From the NCBI GenBank assembly GCA_002407845.1, contig DHPK01000036.1, forward strand, positions 1 to 44,494: a stretch of DNA of 44,494 nt. The letters are read 5' to 3'. Below are positions 33,015 to 41,759 of the stretch, piece by piece (position 1 is the first letter of the stretch; every line of letters starts with the position of its first letter). The notes below the pieces were generated by a model. That model did no database searches, was not told the DNA's origin, and saw nothing but the letters and a program-made list of their open reading frames with translations. The translations under genes were made by a program, and so were the position numbers. The stretch is from Leptolinea sp. UBA5366. GTDB lineage: Bacteria > Chloroflexota > Anaerolineae > Anaerolineales > Anaerolineaceae.

Positions 33015-34310
33015 CTATTCGCGGAATTTCAGCGCGCCCCAGCCGGCGTAGCGGGCGGTGTCGCCGAGTTCTTCTTCGATCCGCAGCAGCTGGTTATATT
33101 TCGCGACACGGTCTGAACGTGCCGGAGCACCGGTCTTAATCTGACCCATGTTCAGTGCAACTGATAAGTCAGCAATCGTGCTGTCTTCAGTCTCACCTGA
33201 GCGGTGGGAAGTGACAGCGCGCCAGCCATGGCGCTGGCAGGTTTCGACTGCTTCAATCGTTTCTGTCAGTGAACCGATCTGGTTGAATTTCACCAGCAGT
33301 GCATTGGCAGCATTTTCCTTGATGGCGCGGCGGACACGTTCCGGATTGGTCACCAGCAGGTCGTCACCGACGATCTGGAGCCGGTCACCGAGTTCAGCAA
33401 CCATCATCTTCCAGCCAGCCCAGTCATCCTGTGCCAAACCGTCTTCAATTGAGACGATCGGGTACTGATCAACCCAGTTCTTCCAGAATGCAACCATTTC
33501 TTCGCTCGAAAGCATCTTGCCTTCTTTGCGCAGATTGTATTTTTTAGTGTCTTCGTCATACAGTTCTGATGCGGCAGGATCAAGCGCGATTGCGACATCA
33601 ACACCGGCTTTGTATCCGGCTTTTTCGATCGCTTCCAAAATCACTTCAACTGCTTCAACGTTGGCTTTGAGTGCCGGGGCGTAACCGCCTTCGTCGCCGA
33701 CCAATGTCGTGTACCCGCGGGCTTTCAGGACTGATTTCAGCGCGTGGTAAATTTCTGTTCCCCAGCGCAGACCTTCAGCGAACGATTCAGCGCCAAATGG
33801 CATGACCATGAATTCCTGAGCGTCCGTTGACTGCCAGCCGGTGTGTGCTCCGCCGTTCAGAATGTTCATCATCGGAACCGGCAGGGTGTGTGCCCAAACG
33901 CCGCCGATGTAGCGGTACAGCGGCAGACCGAGGGAGTTCGCGGCAGCTTTGGCGGCTGCCAGCGATGTGCCGAGAATGGCGTTCGCGCCGAGTTTCGATT
34001 TGTTGGGGGTGCCGTCCAGATCAAGCAGAACCTGATCAATTTCCATCTGTTCCGTGCAGTCCATGCCGATTAATTCATCAGCAATCATATCGTTGACATT
34101 ATCGACAGCTTTCAGGGTGCCTTTGCCAAGGTAGCGGCTCTTATCGCCGTCGCGAAGTTCAAGCGCTTCGTGGATGCCGGTTGAAGCGCCGGAGGGCACT
34201 GCTGCGCGGCCGTAGCTGCCGTCCATTAAAACAACTTCGACTTCAACCGTCGGGTTGCCGCGTGAATCCAGAACTTCTCGTCCATAAACCTGTTCAATTA
34301 TGGTGTCCAT
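33015..34310 (-). CDS. eno: Enolase
   Basis: 431 residues, full length. It interconverts 2-phosphoglycerate and phosphoenolpyruvate in glycolysis. Signatures: REVLDSRGNPTVEVEV (about 10-25), VPSGASTGIHEALELRD, the GDEGGYAP loop, the metal ligands in VSIEDGLAQDDW and IVGDDLLVTNP, and the active-site LLVKFNQIGSLTETIEAV followed by SHRSGETEDSTIADL. AAGGAAG lies upstream of the ATG. It is monocistronic, as usual outside glycolytic clusters. Confidence 0.98.
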   Translation of the reverse strand: MDTIIEQVYGREVLDSRGNPTVEVEVVLMDGSYGRAAVPSGASTGIHEALELRDGDKSRYLGKGTLKAVDNVNDMIADELIGMDCTEQMEIDQVLLDLDGTPNKSKLGANAILGTSLAAAKAAANSLGLPLYRYIGGVWAHTLPVPMMNILNGGAHTGWQSTDAQEFMVMPFGAESFAEGLRWGTEIYHALKSVLKARGYTTLVGDEGGYAPALKANVEAVEVILEAIEKAGYKAGVDVAIALDPAASELYDEDTKKYNLRKEGKMLSSEEMVAFWKNWVDQYPIVSIEDGLAQDDWAGWKMMVAELGDRLQIVGDDLLVTNPERVRRAIKENAANALLVKFNQIGSLTETIEAVETCQRHGWRAVTSHRSGETEDSTIADLSVALNMGQIKTGAPARSDRVAKYNQLLRIEEELGDTARYAGWGALKFRE

Positions 34311-34519
34311 TATTACTTCCTTTTCTCCATATTTTATAGGGAAAATCCCTCTTTCTTTTCGTTACGCTATTCATTATATCAAATCCTGATTTTTCTAACC
34401 TATTTTTTACCACAAATGCGGACAATCTTTACCCGTCCGGTCAACAATCCAGAAATTTTGTCGAGATGATAAAATAATCATATTATGCTGCGAACAAGAA
34501 TTCCTCGGCAGAGGCTGTT

Positions 34520-35767
34520 TTGAACACCAATCAAACCTGCTTTAATTGTTTTTCTGGAACGGACGGGGTCGATCCCTGCCCGAATTGCGGGTTTGAAAAC
34601 GGATCGCTTGAACTCAAACAGCATCTGCTGGCGCCGGGCACGATTTTGCACGGGGGCTATCTGGTCGGGAAACCTCTGGGTCAGGGCGGCTTCGGCATCA
34701 CCTATCTCGGTTATGATCTCAACACGCGCCAGCGAATCGCGATTAAAGAATATTTCCCATCCGGAATTGCTGTCCGTCAGGATGGTTTAGTGCAGCCGGC
34801 TTCGGATGAAAACCTGGCTATTTTTAGAAAAGGGGTTGAAACTTTCAATAAGGAAGCCCGCATTCTGTCCCAGCTCGGAAACCAGCCGAACATTGTGGAC
34901 ATTCTTTCATTCTTTTTTGAAAATGGCACCGGCTATTTCGTCATGGAATTCGTTGAGGGTCAATCCCTGAAGGATTACCTCGTGAGCCGGGGGGGGAAGC
35001 TCTCGTTTCAGGAGACAGTTTCGCTGATGCTGCCGGTCATGCGCGCATTGGGTGCCGTTCACCGCGAAGGCATGCTTCATCGTGATATTGCGCCGGATAA
35101 TATTTACGTTACCAATGACGGTCAGACAAAACTGATGGATTTTGGGGCTGCGCGCTACCATGTTTTTCAGGAAACCCAAAGCGTACGCACGATCGTCAAG
35201 CCCGGATACGCCCCGATGGAACAGTATGCCAGTCAGGCCGATCAGGGACCCTGGACAGATGTTTATGCAATGGGGGCGACAATTTATAAGGTGCTGACCG
35301 GGATTGTTCCGCCTGATGCGCCGTCGCGTTACCTGCGCGATGAGATGAAATCGCCGCTGCAGCTCGGTGTCTTGCTGCCAAAAAACGCAGATTATGCGAT
35401 CATGCGCGCCATGGCGCCGCAGATTATGTTCCGTTACCGTACGATGGATGACTTTTCGCGGGCTTTGATGCTGCCAGATTCAATCACCGCTTATGCCGCG
35501 CCGGCAATGACTGGGCAGGAAAAAGCGGAGACTAGCAGAGGCGCCAGTGCAGGAGCTGTTCCTGCAGCTGCTGAGGGTGAAACCCGAATGCTGGACGCCT
35601 CCGACTTGATTAGCACAGGGGAAGAACCGGACGATGTGCCTTCATGGATTTTCATCCTGCTGATATTAGTGCTGGCTGGGTTGATTTTCTGGCTGATTTC
35701 GAGCATCCTTGCAAACAGCGACCTTGTCCGCGGCTTTCTCCCTTTTTTACCGTATTATGCTGCCTGA
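34520..35767 (+). CDS. Zinc-ribbon Ser/Thr protein kinase 1, single C-terminal membrane helix
   Basis: 415 residues. Four cysteines (C7, C10, C20, C23) form an N-terminal zinc ribbon. The kinase domain (about 45-320) has the glycine loop LGQGGFGITYLG (53-64), the lysine in IAIKEYF (K76), HRDIAPDN (187-194), DFGAAR and GYAPMEQY in place of the APE motif. The Ala in HRDIAP replaces the Lys usual in Ser/Thr kinases, a variant of this bacterial group. A membrane helix at about 375-397 near the C-terminus leaves only a short tail outside. The start is TTG at 34520 with GAGG upstream. It overlaps kinase 2. Confidence 0.88.
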   Translation: MNTNQTCFNCFSGTDGVDPCPNCGFENGSLELKQHLLAPGTILHGGYLVGKPLGQGGFGITYLGYDLNTRQRIAIKEYFPSGIAVRQDGLVQPASDENLAIFRKGVETFNKEARILSQLGNQPNIVDILSFFFENGTGYFVMEFVEGQSLKDYLVSRGGKLSFQETVSLMLPVMRALGAVHREGMLHRDIAPDNIYVTNDGQTKLMDFGAARYHVFQETQSVRTIVKPGYAPMEQYASQADQGPWTDVYAMGATIYKVLTGIVPPDAPSRYLRDEMKSPLQLGVLLPKNADYAIMRAMAPQIMFRYRTMDDFSRALMLPDSITAYAAPAMTGQEKAETSRGASAGAVPAAAEGETRMLDASDLISTGEEPDDVPSWIFILLILVLAGLIFWLISSILANSDLVRGFLPFLPYYAA

Positions 35768-36917
35768 AAAATCCTGCTCATGGTGTTTCGCTGAAACTGC
35801 TTCAAATCAGGTTTGCAGCGCTTGCGGCTATGGACTGAACGGGAAACAGCAGTACCCAGCACAGCAGCTGCCGCCCGGGACGCTGCTCAACGATCAGTAC
35901 CAGATCGGGATGGTGCTGGGGCAGGGCAGTTTCGGCATTACTTATCTCTGTTATGACCTGAAGAATGATCAAAAAGTGGCAATAAAGGAATATTTTCCGT
36001 TTGATTATGCCTGCCGGAACGAACTTGACGTTGTGCCGCTTTGCGACTCTTGTCAAGACGCGGTCATTAGCGGTTTGGAGTTTTTCTTTGACGAAGTAAA
36101 AGTGCTGATGGAATTCAATTCCTACCCGCGGATTGTCAAAATCATCGATTATCTTTTCATGCATCAGACTGTATACTTTGTGATGGAATACATTTCAGGG
36201 ATGTCCTTAAAAGAACGCCTTGAGCAGGAAGGCGGGCGGCTTGATTTTCCCGAAATCTGGCGCATTCTCGAGCCTGTCATGGGGACGCTCGATGAGATTC
36301 ACCGCGGTCATCTGCTGCATCGCGACATTGCGCCGGACAACTTGATTCTGGACGACGCAGGACAGGCAAAACTGGTTGATTTTGGATCAGCCAGACTTGC
36401 GCTTAGCACTGGCGTTGTCGGGTCATCGCTGACTTTAAAACCGGGTTACGCGCCGTTGGAACAATATCGAAATTTTGAGCGGCAAGGTCCCTGGACGGAC
36501 ATTTATCAGATGGGCGCAGTGTTTTACCGGGCGCTGACTGGCAGGATACCGCTTGACTCGCTTGAACGGACGGCTGTGGATACGCTTCAGTCGCCGGCGC
36601 AGCTGGGCATCAGTCTGCCCGAAACCGCTGATCGTGCCATCATGAAAGCGCTCGCGATGCGGACTGAGGATCGCTTTCAGACGTTTGCAGAAATGATTGC
36701 TGCATTTGAAATTCAAAATGGAGAAGAAAATATGGAAAATGAAAAGTTAACTAACGAGGATTCGAAAGCAGAGGCAACGACAACTGAAGTTACTGAAACT
36801 CCGGTTCAATCGGTTCAGCCTGAAAAACCCAGCAAACTGGAGAGCATGAGTTGGATTGAACTGGTGATAATCGGAATCGTGCTAACCTTCGTTTTATATT
36901 TCATGTTAAGAGGATAG
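35757..36917 (+). CDS. Zinc-ribbon Ser/Thr protein kinase 2, single C-terminal membrane helix
   Basis: 386 residues, paralogue of the preceding kinase. It has the same order: zinc ribbon CSWC ... CSAC (about 7-25), LGQGSFGITYLCYD, VAIKEYFPF, HRDIAPDN, DFGSAR, GYAPLEQY, a Glu/Thr-rich juxtamembrane stretch and a terminal helix (ELVIIGIVLTFVLYFML). The ATG at 35757 lies inside kinase 1 (11-bp overlap), indicating coupling; the upstream in-frame start at 35709 is rejected. It probably arose by tandem duplication. Targets are unknown; potassium uptake genes follow. Confidence 0.88.
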   Translation: MLPEKSCSWCFAETASNQVCSACGYGLNGKQQYPAQQLPPGTLLNDQYQIGMVLGQGSFGITYLCYDLKNDQKVAIKEYFPFDYACRNELDVVPLCDSCQDAVISGLEFFFDEVKVLMEFNSYPRIVKIIDYLFMHQTVYFVMEYISGMSLKERLEQEGGRLDFPEIWRILEPVMGTLDEIHRGHLLHRDIAPDNLILDDAGQAKLVDFGSARLALSTGVVGSSLTLKPGYAPLEQYRNFERQGPWTDIYQMGAVFYRALTGRIPLDSLERTAVDTLQSPAQLGISLPETADRAIMKALAMRTEDRFQTFAEMIAAFEIQNGEENMENEKLTNEDSKAEATTTEVTETPVQSVQPEKPSKLESMSWIELVIIGIVLTFVLYFMLRG

Positions 36918-37019
36918 CAGGCTGCGCCGATAAATTGCCGGGAAAAGCCGTTCACCGGGAGTAAATTTCAGGCGGTACGGCTGCGATAATCATTTAAATT
37001 TCTCCGTTCCGGATTGGCG

Positions 37020-37025
37020 TATAAT
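37020..37025 (+). promoter_or_regulatory. -10 box directly upstream of trkH
   Basis: A perfect TATAAT ends 8 nt before the trkH ATG and there is no Shine-Dalgarno sequence, so a leaderless mRNA is likely. No good -35 hexamer. Confidence 0.55.
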
Positions 37026-37033
37026 AAGAAAAA

Positions 37034-38377
37034 ATGGCACAAAAACATAAAAGACGCTTGACTACCAATCAAGTTATCGCTTTCAGCCTGCTGTCAGTGA
37101 TCTTAACTGGTAGTTTTCTTTTAATGTTGCCGATCTCTTCAAAGGCGGGCGCTTGGACGCCGTTTGTCGATGCGCTTTTCACCGCCACGAGCGCTACCTG
37201 CGTGACGGGACTGATCGTCTTTGATACGTATACTCATTGGACAATCTTTGGGCAGCTGGTGATTCTCTTCATGATCCAGATCGGCGGAATCGGGCTGATG
37301 ACGCTAATTACAAGTGTCTTTTTTTTCTTGAAAAAGTCGATTGATGTCCCGACGCGCCAAATCTTGCAGTCATCCGCCGGCAGCCTGCAATTGAGCGGGA
37401 TTGCGCGCCTGATTAAGCGCATTTTGATCGGAACAGCGATTTTCGAAAGTCTCGGCGCATTCAGCCTCGCGACGCAGTTCGTACCGGAGATGGGCTGGGC
37501 AAAAGGGATTTATTATTCAGTTTTTCACTCAGTTTCCGCGTTTTGCAACGCCGGATTCGATATTTTTGGTTTCAAGGGAGAATACGTTTCACTCGTTCCC
37601 TATTCAGATAATGCCGTCGTCTCCCTGACTATTTGTGCGCTGATTATTATCGGCGGAATTGGGTTCATCGTCTGGAGCGACGTGCTGCATCATAAAGAAA
37701 AGCTGCGCTACTACTCGCTGCATTCCCAATTGGTTTTGACCACAACCGCCTTTCTGCTGATCGCAGGAACGCTCAGTTTCTACTTTCTGGAACGCAATGC
37801 CAGTATGGCGGGCATGACTGAGCATAATCGCTGGCTGGCATCGTTCTTTGCCGCGACGACCCCGCGGACGGCGGGTTTTAACTCGATTGATATCAATTCG
37901 ATGTCCCAATCGGGGCTGCTGCTGACAATGATTCTGATGTTCATTGGCGGTGGTGCGGGTTCGACTGCGGGCGGGATTAAAGTGACAACATTTGCCGTCA
38001 TGATTTTGAATCTGATTTCATCTGCAGCCGGTCATGACATCGTGACGATCTTTAAGCGGCGGCTTGAGTCGGATACTTTTAAACAGGCGAGTTCGATCTT
38101 GAGCATCTATCTGATCGGATTCTTAACCGGAACACTTTTAATTTGCGCATTTGAACCCTATTCGATCACTGAGGTGGCATTTGAATGCATTTCCGGCATT
38201 GGCACAGTCGGTTTATCAACCGGACTGTCCCAACAGTTGAAGCCCTTTTCGCTGATCATTTTAAGTTTGCTGATGTATGGCGGGCGATTGGGCGGCATCA
38301 CCTTCCTGATGGTTTTCACCAAACGGGAGAAAGATCCGCCGCTGAAACGGGTTTCTGAGAAGATTTTGTTAGGTTAA
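37034..38377 (+). CDS. TrkH/KtrB-family potassium uptake channel subunit
   Basis: 447 residues, about eight to ten membrane segments in four M1-P-M2 repeats. Selectivity-loop remnants are visible: TSATCVTGL (about 54-62), SAFCNAGFDIFG, TTPRTAGFNSID and SGIGTVGLSTG. The intramembrane GGAGSTAGGIKVTTFAV gate is also present. It forms the K+ pore and works with the TrkA-type gating protein encoded 13 nt downstream. Confidence 0.94.
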   Translation: MAQKHKRRLTTNQVIAFSLLSVILTGSFLLMLPISSKAGAWTPFVDALFTATSATCVTGLIVFDTYTHWTIFGQLVILFMIQIGGIGLMTLITSVFFFLKKSIDVPTRQILQSSAGSLQLSGIARLIKRILIGTAIFESLGAFSLATQFVPEMGWAKGIYYSVFHSVSAFCNAGFDIFGFKGEYVSLVPYSDNAVVSLTICALIIIGGIGFIVWSDVLHHKEKLRYYSLHSQLVLTTTAFLLIAGTLSFYFLERNASMAGMTEHNRWLASFFAATTPRTAGFNSIDINSMSQSGLLLTMILMFIGGGAGSTAGGIKVTTFAVMILNLISSAAGHDIVTIFKRRLESDTFKQASSILSIYLIGFLTGTLLICAFEPYSITEVAFECISGIGTVGLSTGLSQQLKPFSLIILSLLMYGGRLGGITFLMVFTKREKDPPLKRVSEKILLG

Positions 38378-38390
38378 AAAAGAGGGAAAT

Positions 38391-39047
38391 ATGAAATCGA
38401 TATTAGTAATCGGGATCGGTGAATTTGGACAGCACCTTGCTGAGAAAATGGCAGCGCTCGGCAATCATGTTGTCATAGCCGATAAGGACGAAGGAATCAT
38501 CTCCGAGATGGCTGAACGCATTCCAGACGCGTTTGTCGGCGATTGCTCCAAGCCGGGCGTCTTGCGGACGATGGGGGTGAACAACTTTGATATCTGCATC
38601 GTCTCCGTCGGCGATGACTTTTTTGCCTCGCTCGAAATCACCTCTTTTTTGAAGGAATTGGGGGCAAAACATGTCGTCACCAAGGCAGACGGCGACCAGC
38701 AGGCGATCTTCCTGAAAAAAATCGGGGCAGATGCGGTGGTATATCCCGAAAAAGACGCTGCGGAAAAGCTGGCGATCCAATATAACGCGAATAACATTTT
38801 TGACAATTATCAATTGTCGAATGATTATTCGATTTATGAAGTTTCGATCCTGCCAGAATGGGCTGGAAAATCAATTTCTGAGCTGGATGTCAGAAACCGC
38901 TACAAAACAAACATTATTGCGATCAAAAGCGGCAGCCTGTTCAATCCAAATCCCGGTCCAAAATATGTATTTAAGCCCGGCGATCATATCGTCGTGATTG
39001 GGAGTTCGAAAGAAGTGTTCAAGTTGGTAAATCACAAGGCAAAATAA
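38391..39047 (+). CDS. TrkA/KtrA-type potassium uptake regulatory subunit
   Basis: 218 residues. An RCK_N Rossmann domain with ILVIGIGEFGQHLA (GxGxxG) and an acidic nucleotide-binding ADKDE (about 28-32) is followed by an RCK_C domain (about 140-218). It binds NAD(H) or ATP/ADP and gates TrkH. GAGGG precedes the ATG. Confidence 0.94.
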   Translation: MKSILVIGIGEFGQHLAEKMAALGNHVVIADKDEGIISEMAERIPDAFVGDCSKPGVLRTMGVNNFDICIVSVGDDFFASLEITSFLKELGAKHVVTKADGDQQAIFLKKIGADAVVYPEKDAAEKLAIQYNANNIFDNYQLSNDYSIYEVSILPEWAGKSISELDVRNRYKTNIIAIKSGSLFNPNPGPKYVFKPGDHIVVIGSSKEVFKLVNHKAK

Positions 39048-39097
39048 TCAAACATCTTTATTAATTGCCTGGGCTGAGAGAAATAATTTATAATAAT

Positions 39098-39128
39098 AAA
39101 GATCGTTCCGGTCAGGAATGATCTTTTT
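39098..39128 (+). terminator. Terminator after trkA
   Basis: AAAGATCGTTCC and GGAATGATCTTT (one G-U pair) around GGTC-type loop, followed by T residues. Confidence 0.75.
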
Positions 39129-39156
39129 GATTAATCTGGAATTGGAGGAGGACTTC

Positions 39157-39507
39157 ATGTACATGATTCAATTCGTATTGACTGACGCTCAGCTGACTGA
39201 CAGAGTGCTGGAAGGCTGGTACAGCGCAGGCATTACAGGCACAACGCTTTTGAACAGCTCAGGAATATCCCAGCGGCGGATGCGGATCCCGGGGCGTTAT
39301 GCTTATACGCTCTCAACCAGCGCTGCTAATAACATCACCCTGATCGCCGTCGTTGAAAATGAGACAATTGTAAAAGCTTGTCTTGCTGCGACAGAGGCCG
39401 CTGTCGGCGACCTTGACAAGCCACACACTGGCTTTTTCACCTATTGGCCGCTGACTGGCGTAAAAGGGATCAATAAAAAATATTCGGAGGAATCCAGCAA
39501 TGACTGA
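39157..39507 (+). CDS. PII-like (ferredoxin-fold) protein coupled to a cation antiporter
   Basis: 116 residues. The pattern beta (MIQFVLTD), alpha (AQLTDRVLEGWYSAG), beta (GTTLLNSS), a T-loop-like exposed segment, beta (NITLIAVVE), alpha (TIVKACLAATEAAV) and a C-terminal strand (TGFFTYWPL) matches the PII superfamily, though not classical GlnB. GGAGGAGG sits 5 nt before the ATG at 39157. Its stop overlaps the antiporter gene by 8 bp. PII-like proteins next to transporters often sense nucleotides and gate the partner; I infer that role here. Confidence 0.65.
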   Translation: MYMIQFVLTDAQLTDRVLEGWYSAGITGTTLLNSSGISQRRMRIPGRYAYTLSTSAANNITLIAVVENETIVKACLAATEAAVGDLDKPHTGFFTYWPLTGVKGINKKYSEESSND

Positions 39508-40525
39508 GCTGATTAATGCGCTCACAACCGGATCTTTCGTCTGGGTTACCTTTACAATCAGCGCCGCTCTGATCGTCTTTGCTGCCATGCAGCTGGCGAA
39601 ATATGGCGACGTCATTGCCGCCCGAACGGGCATTGGCGGTTTGTTTATCGGCGTATTGCTGCTGGCAGGCGCGACCAGTCTGCCGGAATTCCTGACCGGG
39701 ATCAGCGCTGTGCTGACCAATCAGCCCAATATTGCCGCCGGCAACCTGTTTGGCAGCAGTGCGTTCAACATGTTGATTCTCGTGATTCTTGATGTGCTCA
39801 GCCGGGATCAGGGCATTTTCCACAGTGCCGGTCTGAAAAACATCATCTCCGGCAGCATGGCAGTCTTTTTGGGGACAGTTGTGCTGTTCTTTATTGCAGC
39901 CAATCCGGTGCTTGAGACTTTCGGGTTTCGCATCGGCTGGTTTGGGATCGATTCGCTGCTGATCGTCGCGTTTTACATCCTTGGCATTTATAAGATTCAT
40001 CAGAATGAGGTTGGCCAGGTTTCTGCTGAAATGTCTGAGGAAGAACTATCAGACATTCCGACCTTAAAACAGGGTATCTGGGGATTTATCGCATTTTCGA
40101 TTGTCCTGGTGATCGCAACCCCGATCATGGTGCGCTGCAGCACAACCATCGCCGAAATTACCGGGCTGGGAACTGGATTCATCGGATCCACACTCGTGGC
40201 AATCATCACGTCGCTGCCGGAATTGGTGACCTCAATCGCAGCTCTGAAAATTGGCTCAGCCGACATGGCTTTTGGCAATCTGTTTGGCAGCAACATGTTT
40301 AATATGTTCGGTATCGCTCTGACGGATTTGTTCTACACAGAAGGCCGTCTGCTGAACAATATTGACAGTTCGTTCATAATCGTCGGAATGCTGGGTGTCC
40401 TGATGACCAGCTTTGCGCTGGTGGGAAATGTCACAAAATTTAAACGGCTGAAATTCATCGATGTCAATTCGATTATCCTGATGCTGATGTATTTTGGCGG
40501 GATGTACCTGCTGTACGTGATGTAA
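39500..40525 (+). CDS. Calcium/sodium antiporter (CaCA family, YrbG-like)
   Basis: 341 residues with ten membrane helices in two inverted halves. Each half carries the alpha repeat: GATSLPEFLTGISAVLTN with GNLFGSSAFNML (about 57-91), and ITSLPELVTSIAALKIG with GNLFGSNMFNMF. The acidic residues in LPE and the Asn in GN line the ion site. It exchanges Ca2+ for Na+ or H+. The coupling with a PII-like gene is notable. Confidence 0.93.
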   Translation: MTELINALTTGSFVWVTFTISAALIVFAAMQLAKYGDVIAARTGIGGLFIGVLLLAGATSLPEFLTGISAVLTNQPNIAAGNLFGSSAFNMLILVILDVLSRDQGIFHSAGLKNIISGSMAVFLGTVVLFFIAANPVLETFGFRIGWFGIDSLLIVAFYILGIYKIHQNEVGQVSAEMSEEELSDIPTLKQGIWGFIAFSIVLVIATPIMVRCSTTIAEITGLGTGFIGSTLVAIITSLPELVTSIAALKIGSADMAFGNLFGSNMFNMFGIALTDLFYTEGRLLNNIDSSFIIVGMLGVLMTSFALVGNVTKFKRLKFIDVNSIILMLMYFGGMYLLYVM

Positions 40526-40570
40526 TCCGAGTGATATTGACCGAGAAAAGAGGCAAAAAGAAAAATGTCA

Positions 40571-40616
40571 CAATTTTTAAAAATTGAAGTTAACCTTAAT
40601 CGAAACATGATATAAA
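40571..40616 (+). promoter_or_regulatory. Promoter region of the Phe leader
   Basis: TATAAA (40611-40616) ends 6 nt before the leader-peptide ATG. The -35 is uncertain (TTGAAG at 40584 is 21 nt away). A perfect 16-bp AT-rich palindrome CAATTTTTAAAAATTG (40571-40586) lies upstream and may act as an UP element or as the antiporter operon's weak terminator. Confidence 0.5.
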
Positions 40617-40622
40617 AAAGAC

Positions 40623-40688
40623 ATGCAAAACAGCCGACATTTTTTCTTTTTCTTTTTTGGCAGACCTCACACAACTGTGCAGCGTTAG
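40623..40688 (+). CDS. Phe-rich attenuator leader peptide
   Basis: A 21-residue frame, ATG to TAG. Six consecutive Phe codons (TTT/TTC, 40641-40658) sit in HFFFFFFGRPHTTVQR. Translation stalling at these codons when Phe-tRNA is short would place the ribosome over 40668-40671, freeing the GTGCAG segment. No Shine-Dalgarno sequence is seen; the ATG lies 6 nt after a TATAAA box, so the message may be leaderless. The C-terminal VQR is shared with the Tyr-rich leader 1.2 kb downstream. Confidence 0.85.
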   Translation: MQNSRHFFFFFFGRPHTTVQR

Positions 40689-40744
40689 TTTTTGTATAAA
40701 AAATCGGAAACAAAAAACCTCCTGCACAGCCAGGAGGTTTTTTT
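40668..40744 (+). promoter_or_regulatory. Phe-responsive transcription attenuator
   Basis: Segment 2 (CTGTGCAG, 40675-40682) pairs perfectly over 8 bp with segment 3 (CTGCACAG, 40722-40729); the stem extends through GTTTTTGT (40688-40695) with ACAAAAAAC (40710-40718). This antiterminator excludes the terminator AAAAAACCTCCTG/CAGGAGGTTTTTT (40712-40743). Segment 1 (CACA, 40668-40671) can instead pair with TGTG of segment 2. Layout matches trp/phe-type ribosome-mediated attenuation. Confidence 0.82.
40712..40744 (+). terminator. Attenuator terminator before binding-protein gene 1
   Basis: 13-bp stem (A6 CCTCCTG and complement) with a CACAGC loop and T run, 25 nt before the gene start. Confidence 0.9.
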
Positions 40745-40768
40745 ACATTATTGAATGGGAGAATTGAA

Positions 40769-41749
40769 ATGAAAAAAATAGCGTTAATGGTTTTGGTTGC
40801 AGCTTGTATTGTTTCTGCTTTGATCGTCAGTCCGACGCTGGCACAGGATGAGGTCATCAAGATCGGCGTTCTTCAGCTAGTGGAACACTCCTCGCTTGAT
40901 GCAGCTTATCAAGGCTTTATCGATGCGCTGAAAGCCGGCGGTTATGAAGATGGCGTCAACATCGAAGTTGATTATCAGAATGCTCAGGGCGATCAGGCAA
41001 ACCTGATGACCATCAGCGAACGATTTGTGAAAAATCAGGTCGATTTGATCCTGGCAATTGCGACGCCCGCTGCCCAGTCAGTTGCGTCTGCGACGACCGA
41101 AATTCCCATTCTCTTTACTGCGGTGACCGATCCAGAAGCAGCGAGACTGGTTGAAAGCAACGAAGCTCCGGGCATGAACGTCAGCGGCACCACCGATGCC
41201 GGCCCGATTGACAAACAGCTGGGGCTGCTCCAGGAACTTTATCCTGATCTGAAAAAAATTGGCATTATTTACAACTCCTCCGAAGTGAATTCTGATGTTC
41301 AGGCAAAACAGGCTGAAGCGATTGCGAAAGAACTCGGCTGGGAAGTTGAATTCGGCACGATCACATCAGTCAATGACATTGATCAGGTCGCTACCTCGCT
41401 GGCTGGAAAAGTCGAAGGCATTTACGCTCCGACGGATAACACAATCGCCTCAGCGATGCCAAACCTGGCAAAAGTTGCTGAAGAAAAGAAATTACCCGTG
41501 ATCGCTGGCGCACCGGACATGGTCGAAGCAGGCGGACTCGCGACAGTTGGTCTCGATTATTACAAACTGGGTATGCAGACCGGCGATATGGCAATCCGCA
41601 TCCTGAAAGGCGAAGCAGAACCCGCAACGATGCCGGTGGAATCACTGACAGACGTCGATATCGTGTTGAACCTGAATTATGCCAAAGCAATTGGTTATGA
41701 ATTTGCGCAGAGCGTGTTAGACAAAGCAACAAAGATCATCGGAGAATAA
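40769..41749 (+). CDS. ABC substrate-binding protein (TrpX/ABC_sub_bind family), Phe-leader controlled
   Basis: 326 residues. A signal peptide (KKIALMVLVAACIVSALIVSPTLA, cut before QDE) precedes the ABC_sub_bind domain: IKIGVLQLVEHSSLDAAYQG, IEVDYQNAQGDQANL, LILAIATPAAQSVASAT, IPILFTAVTDPEAARLV, GIIYNSSEVNSDVQ, IYAPTDNTIASAM. In Firmicutes the family (TrpX, YtgA-like names vary) serves tryptophan or tyrosine import and is often T-box controlled. GGGAG is 7 nt before the ATG at 40769. No permease or ATPase gene is nearby. The Phe leader suggests an aromatic amino acid ligand, probably Phe. Confidence 0.9.
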   Translation: MKKIALMVLVAACIVSALIVSPTLAQDEVIKIGVLQLVEHSSLDAAYQGFIDALKAGGYEDGVNIEVDYQNAQGDQANLMTISERFVKNQVDLILAIATPAAQSVASATTEIPILFTAVTDPEAARLVESNEAPGMNVSGTTDAGPIDKQLGLLQELYPDLKKIGIIYNSSEVNSDVQAKQAEAIAKELGWEVEFGTITSVNDIDQVATSLAGKVEGIYAPTDNTIASAMPNLAKVAEEKKLPVIAGAPDMVEAGGLATVGLDYYKLGMQTGDMAIRILKGEAEPATMPVESLTDVDIVLNLNYAKAIGYEFAQSVLDKATKIIGE

Positions 41750-41759
41750 ACGATCAAAT

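Noticed and set aside
40640..40660. T-rich run in the Phe leader read as a terminator U tract
   Set aside because: No stable hairpin directly precedes it, and the run is explained by in-frame TTT/TTC codons.
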